Assembly (NCBI RefSeq): GCF_010015445.1
Contig: NC_053114.1
Span: forward strand, 15,387,224-15,451,223
Direction: 5' to 3'
Length of the DNA: 64,000 nucleotides
DNA from: Perca fluviatilis
Taxonomy: Eukaryota > Chordata > Actinopteri > Perciformes > Percidae
The notes beneath the pieces were generated by a model, which was given only the letters and a program-made list of their open reading frames with translations, made no database searches and was not told the DNA's origin. Each line of letters opens with the position of its first letter. Within the stretch, counting starts at the first letter, position 1. The position numbers and the translations under genes are program-made. Positions 59,256 through 64,000 of this stretch are shown piece after piece.

Positions 59256-62200
59256 AGTTTGGAAACTGATGGATGTGTTGTCTGTATCCTTGTCACAAAA
59301 TGAAGGGTCAGGTTTTTATTCGCACCGTTTTCAAAACAAATATTACCTGTTTCCCAAATTAATAAAAAACAAAACAAAAACACAGACAAAACTTAACAGT
59401 ACAATAAACTTCAGTCTCCAAAATTAATTTCTTTACAGAAATTACAAGTTGCATTACTTAAAAACAGGCACGTATGCTGTAGCCAGTTGGTCTTAAAGCA
59501 TGCCATTAAAAACTGGAGTGAAAGTTTTTTTTCATCGCCACATGATGGAGCCATCATTCTTATGGATGCCCCTTTACAGTAATGTTTTGGGTAAATCTAT
59601 AAAAGCAAGGCCTGTTATTTTTTTAAATTTTACTTATTGCATTTATAAAATATTAAAAGCTATAACTCAAGACATTTCCTGATATATCTCACAGGCAGCC
59701 TCCAGTTTTATTAGAATCAATTTATTGTGATACTGTACTAAAAAACGGTAACCGCACAACACATGAATTTTACCAAGCAACTAAATGAGCTGAACCAAAG
59801 CAATCAAATAATGAAATATAAGCTATGTTTCTAGACAAAAAGGGACAACTAATAGAACCACAACAGGTAATTTAGTTCTGGTATAAATCAAAATATAAAG
59901 CCCCCCAGAAAAGAGAAATTATTTACTGTATGTCTGATTCATGTACTGTGACCAGATGAAACCAGTTTTCCGTAACATTGAGCCTCATTGAGTCTGGCTG
60001 TTAATAAAATAGCATCTTGTGTTGACCGGCCCAGTTAGCATCACATCAGTCTCCCATCTGTTTGATTGCCTTTAAGTGCTTTTCCTTCTACCTACCACTT
60101 GATGGCGATAGTGTTCACTGATAACATTTCTTCTGTTCTGTGTTGGAACAAAGTGGCATTTTATCTCCAAATAGTTCACAGCTAGCACCATGAATTATTA
60201 AAAAATACAAACCATATTTTGGTTTAAGGCCTGTAGTTACATTGGATCCAATGGATGAACAAGAAATACTTGTACACTACAGCTGATCAATGCAGACTCA
60301 CTTACATGCAGACTTAATGTAAAGATGCAACACTACAGTATTTTGTCACATTAAATGTCATGTTTATTTTTGAATACATACTGTAGTTGTAAAATGGTTA
60401 TGCCATGGGGTGTGATTTAAATTCCACTTTGCATATTCGCATACAGTCAGCAGTGTTGGAGATAGTGAGTTAAATGTCATTTGGGGAGTATTGTTGATTA
60501 AAAAGAGCAGGTGGTGAATGTGACAGCAATAGACCTTTTTCACGGCAGACATGTTGACATGTCGTAGTAGGAAAAGCACAAGATGTATTCAAAACCATTA
60601 CTGATGGCTGCATTCCACTTAGGAGAGGCCCTGGTATTGTTGCATGCTGACTCACTGAAATAGCTTACTGGGACACTTGATGGAATCGGGCCATCGTTAA
60701 GGTTATCAGTTTTAGCTGTGCTTTTCCTACAATGACAAGTCAAAATGTCTGCTGTGAAAAAGGTCCATGGATGGAGTGTCTGTTGTAACGGAGCGTGATC
60801 GGTATTGGACACTCAGTTACACACTATGTATGTGGTCATGACTGGATTGAAACCAGCTGTTGTTAATGCTGTAGCTCACGTATGACATCTCCACACCTTT
60901 ATTTTTTTATATTAACCCACCAGACCAAATTTATTGCATTGGACAAATATCCATGGTTAAGTTTAGGATCTTTACAATTTATAGGAATGGGCTTGAAGAG
61001 AAATTAACATGATTCATTTTACCCAAAAAGAAGATGCAAGTAACTGCAACAGACAATGCTGATTGGTCAATATGTGATACTACAGCTTCAGCTACAGTAC
61101 ATGATCAGGCAGGGCAGCAGCCAGGATTTTATAAATGAGTACAAATTTCCCTAGCATAACCCCAACAGATTTTTATTTTATTGATTTAGTTGACTGTTCA
61201 GTTATATTTTCTTTACATTTAATCTCCCTACAGTATGATCTTTCAATGCCTTTTTCCACAAGGGAAATAATTCTGGTGGAGAAATAGGAAACTCCTTTAG
61301 TTTTATTGAAATAAAATCTTTTTTTTGCCACCAACATTTTTTAAATTTCAAAAATCAGTAATTTGCGTGTAATTGTTGAATGTCAACTTCTCAGTTTTTT
61401 AAAGCCCACACATTCCCTGAAACAATGACCTCAGTGTCCTCAATGGTAGCCTCCACCCTGCATTACGGCAGTCTTTCCTGAATACGACATTTTCTCATTC
61501 AGTACTCGATATAGTGTTATGCCGGCTACACAGTGGCTGCGTGGCGTGAGTGTGGCGTTTCTGTGTAGGATTTTTCTATGTCTTTGCACAGCAGAAACGT
61601 GTCTGACGTGGCGCTGCTGCTGCTAGCCTTGTCTATACACATGGATGTTTCCCATTAATAAACTGCACTCAAGCAGTAGTATACTTCATGTTAAACATAA
61701 ATATATACTGATTTGATTACAGCAAAGACAGCGTCAGCAGTATTGACGGCAAAATAGGCTACAGAATATTTCGTTCTGTATTGACACATACAATATTTTG
61801 AAAATCGATATTATTATATCTGACTGAGACTTTCAAACATCAAAATGTCATTTATTAAATGTGTTTGTGTCAAAATGGCATATAATCATCTTTTCATATT
61901 CTATTTTGAATGGAAACGCTTCCAACACGCTTGCGTGTCGCGTGAAAAACCTCACGTTATGGCTCCGTAGCAGCCGTTTTTGTAAAAATAGGCTAAAGAT
62001 TGTGTTGTAACCACGCGACTTACTGTCGCACAGCAGAGAAATTACCGTACAGTACAGGAGAAGCTCGCAGGCAGTTTCGACTCACATTAGCTGTTTAAGT
62101 TTAATTACTAATGTTAACTAACATTTTAGTTAGCAATAATTAGCCTGTGCCTATGTTATCTCCTTACATATACCTACGCTCTCTGTCTCTGTAAGATTGG

Positions 62201-63479
62201 GAATGATTGAGATTTCTCTTGGCACAGCTACCAGAACACTTACAACTTTCAGACAGGTTGCGTTGGAGGCTGCGCAGTAACGCTCAGCCATCACCGGAAA
62301 AGTGCTTCTAATATCCTTCACTGGTCTCCGTCCAGAGCAACGGGATCTGTTGGTCCATTGTTATATATGTCAATGGGTAAACTGCAGATGTGATGGCACT
62401 CTGTCAGTAGGGGTTGCTATAGCAACAGAATGATCAACTGTAATCCACTGCGAGTGACATGTCTGCCTTTGTATAAACTGACTAACAATAAAGTAAAAAA
62501 AGATATGCATATGGCATAAAAAAAGGCACTTTTCCTTGTCAAGTTTCTATTAGCAGACTGTAAGTGACGTTGCCCCATTAGCAATTGAGATATTTGACTT
62601 ACATCCAAGATAAAGACTTGGCAGCGTACCTCAGCCTCCTGAGATGAAAAGTTCTTTTCATTTGACGTCAATCTTTCAGTTAGGATCTTACATGGACTTA
62701 AAACTGAAAATCAACAGCGCTACTTCATTTAAAGGGCAGACGCAGTGAGGTCATGGTGTTCACATGAGCTTCTCACAGTGTTGAGTGGGAGGATCTTGGC
62801 ATCTGAATGACTGGGCGCGCTTCGCAGGCCTCCTGAGGCTCAGCCTAAAAGAGATGTCCAGTCTACTGAGAATTACTGTAGGATAGTGTAAGAATTTAAT
62901 TTCCGTGTCCAAAACTTCCCATTGACGCTCTTGGTCACAACACTTCCTTACGGCTTACTTTTCATGCTCTTTTGGAGCAACACAAGCGCATTTGGACGAC
63001 TCTGGACAAAGGCGTAGAGGCCCACCACTGTCCACCGTGATGAGGCCGATAGGGAGAGCAGGGCAATCTGTTGCAGTGTAAACACAGACCCCAGAAAAGC
63101 ACTGGAATGTCTCTGCAGTGGGAGCTGGAGGTCAGCCGCAGGCCAAGGCAGGTGGTATACATCAGAGTCGAGGCTGACATCTCAGCAGTAACTTATCCAA
63201 ACAAGAGGCAGACGGTATGTTATCCTGCTCGCCCTGGAGGAGGAGGAGCAGGAGGAGGAGGAGATAGAGGAGGAAGGAAGGGTGAAAATAGAGGAAAGGT
63301 GGGAGTGTGAGGGGCTGAAGCAGACAGCATTGAGGGGGAGTGTCCCTACAATCCAAGCATCTTCCCATCTCTCAATCAGTCCCAGAGGGGACAAATGCCA
63401 GTTAGCACACAAGGCTAAACATGACATGAGACTTTGCAGCCATTTCAAAGCCCTTGATCTCGATCCAGTAAGTGATCTT
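59256..63479. other. Intergenic DNA downstream of psma4
   Basis: AT-rich 4.2 kb with one MITE (60532-60766), a repeat-like block between about 61519 and 61975 with GTGGCGTGAGTGTGGCG and GCGTGTCGCGTG words, and a GGA-rich tract (63236-63296). No exon can be supported. A possible open frame with a donor near 63210 is treated under rejected items. Confidence 0.5.
60532..60766. mobile_element. MITE with TTTTTCACAGCAGACAT termini, copy 2
   Basis: Left GACCTTTTTCACGGCAGACATG, right AATGTCTGCTGTGAAAAAGGTC: well-preserved inverted ends. Sister of 53844-54064 in the same orientation; the pair brackets psma4. Confidence 0.8.
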
Positions 63480-63498
63480 GAAAGTTGTAGCCACTGTC

Positions 63499-63711
63499 TG
63501 GGGAGAGATCCTGGGTGGGGGATTATGGGGAGTCGCTTGGGGTGGGGGTGGGGGGTGTTATAGGGGTCCTAATTCTGTTGCTTCCCTAATGATGTGCATA
63601 GGACTTTATTTCTGTTACATTGATGGTTAGGAAAAGAAAGGAAAAATTGTGTATATGTTGTGATTATATATATATTTTGTACTTTTTTCAATAAAAAATT
63701 GATCACAAAAA
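63499..63711 (+). mobile_element. 5'-truncated LINE-type insertion with 19 bp duplication
   Basis: Flanked by GAAAGTTGTAGCCACTGTC at 63480-63498 and 63712-63730, a perfect 19 bp duplication of the length made by target-primed reverse transcription. The 213 bp insert ends TTTTTTCAATAAAAAATTG followed by ATCACAAAAA. This is an A-rich 3' end with a polyadenylation-like AATAAA, consistent with an L1-type 3' UTR. The remainder (63731-64000) is AT-rich without features. Confidence 0.75.
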
Positions 63712-64000
63712 GAAAGTTGTAGCCACTGTCACGGGGAGAACGTCCAAGTCGTGTTATTTCTGCAGAATGCTGAATGCTATTGTTGGGTACAAAACATTTA
63801 ACTCCAAATTGTAAAAAAAAAAAACAAAAAAATAGCTAATCAAGGCTTTCATATTCAATTGGATAAAATAAAATAGATAAATACATTTAAGGAAAAAAGT
63901 ATACGTTTGTTTATTTTGATTTAAAGCTTCCACGTCTTTTAACTTTTATTTAGAGTATTGTGACTCATTGCTCATTTTCCTTCTGAAGTACTAAGAATTT

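Noticed and set aside
63071..63310. Open frame with a donor near 63211 that could be an exon of another gene
   Set aside because: No recognisable domain, and it runs into a GGA-rich low-complexity tract; no matching acceptor or partner exon seen.

Overview
This is a teleost fish nuclear genomic window. Evidence: intron-split vertebrate genes with near-complete similarity to known proteins, Tc1/mariner, hAT, Harbinger-like and TTAA-flanked DNA transposon remnants, tRNA-derived SINEs and many microsatellites. There are no bacterial-type operons, rRNA genes, CRISPR arrays or viral genomes. Four genes are recognised with full coding exon structures, and a fifth is cut by the left edge.

Layout. 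(1) 960-4681, + strand: the last four coding exons of a zona pellucida (ZP) domain surface glycoprotein whose 5' part lies outside the window. (2) About 6.6-31 kb, + strand: sin3a, the scaffold of the Sin3/HDAC corepressor, with 20 coding exons (10996-29687, about 1298 aa) behind a GC-richer 5' region. A decayed Tc1-like transposon lies in its 5' intron, and two transposon nests lie in introns 7 and 14. (3) 31942-40272, - strand: crabp1, cellular retinoic acid-binding protein 1, four exons, convergent with sin3a, with a 5.2 kb third intron full of repeats. (4) 40.3-46.5 kb: repeat-rich intergenic DNA. (5) 46502-48711 (coding), - strand: slc25a44, a mitochondrial carrier, with its untranslated first exon near 50.0-50.3 kb. 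(6) 50.4-54.2 kb: intergenic, with a 1.27 kb inverted-repeat element. (7) 54.2-59.25 kb, + strand: psma4, the 20S proteasome alpha subunit, including a GC-AG intron. (8) 59.3-64 kb: intergenic, ending in a LINE-type insertion flanked by a perfect 19 bp target-site duplication.

The genes are functionally independent housekeeping or developmental genes, not a pathway. SIN3A, CRABP1 and PSMA4 are all on human 15q24-25, so this is an old linkage group; human SLC25A44 is on chromosome 1. No undescribed gene system is evident. The most unusual material is the transposon stratigraphy: a five-member nest in sin3a intron 7 with readable target-site duplications, a second nest in intron 14, and several element families with two or three copies in the window. 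Exon boundaries were read by eye from splice motifs, reading-phase continuity and recalled family sequences; no alignment was run.
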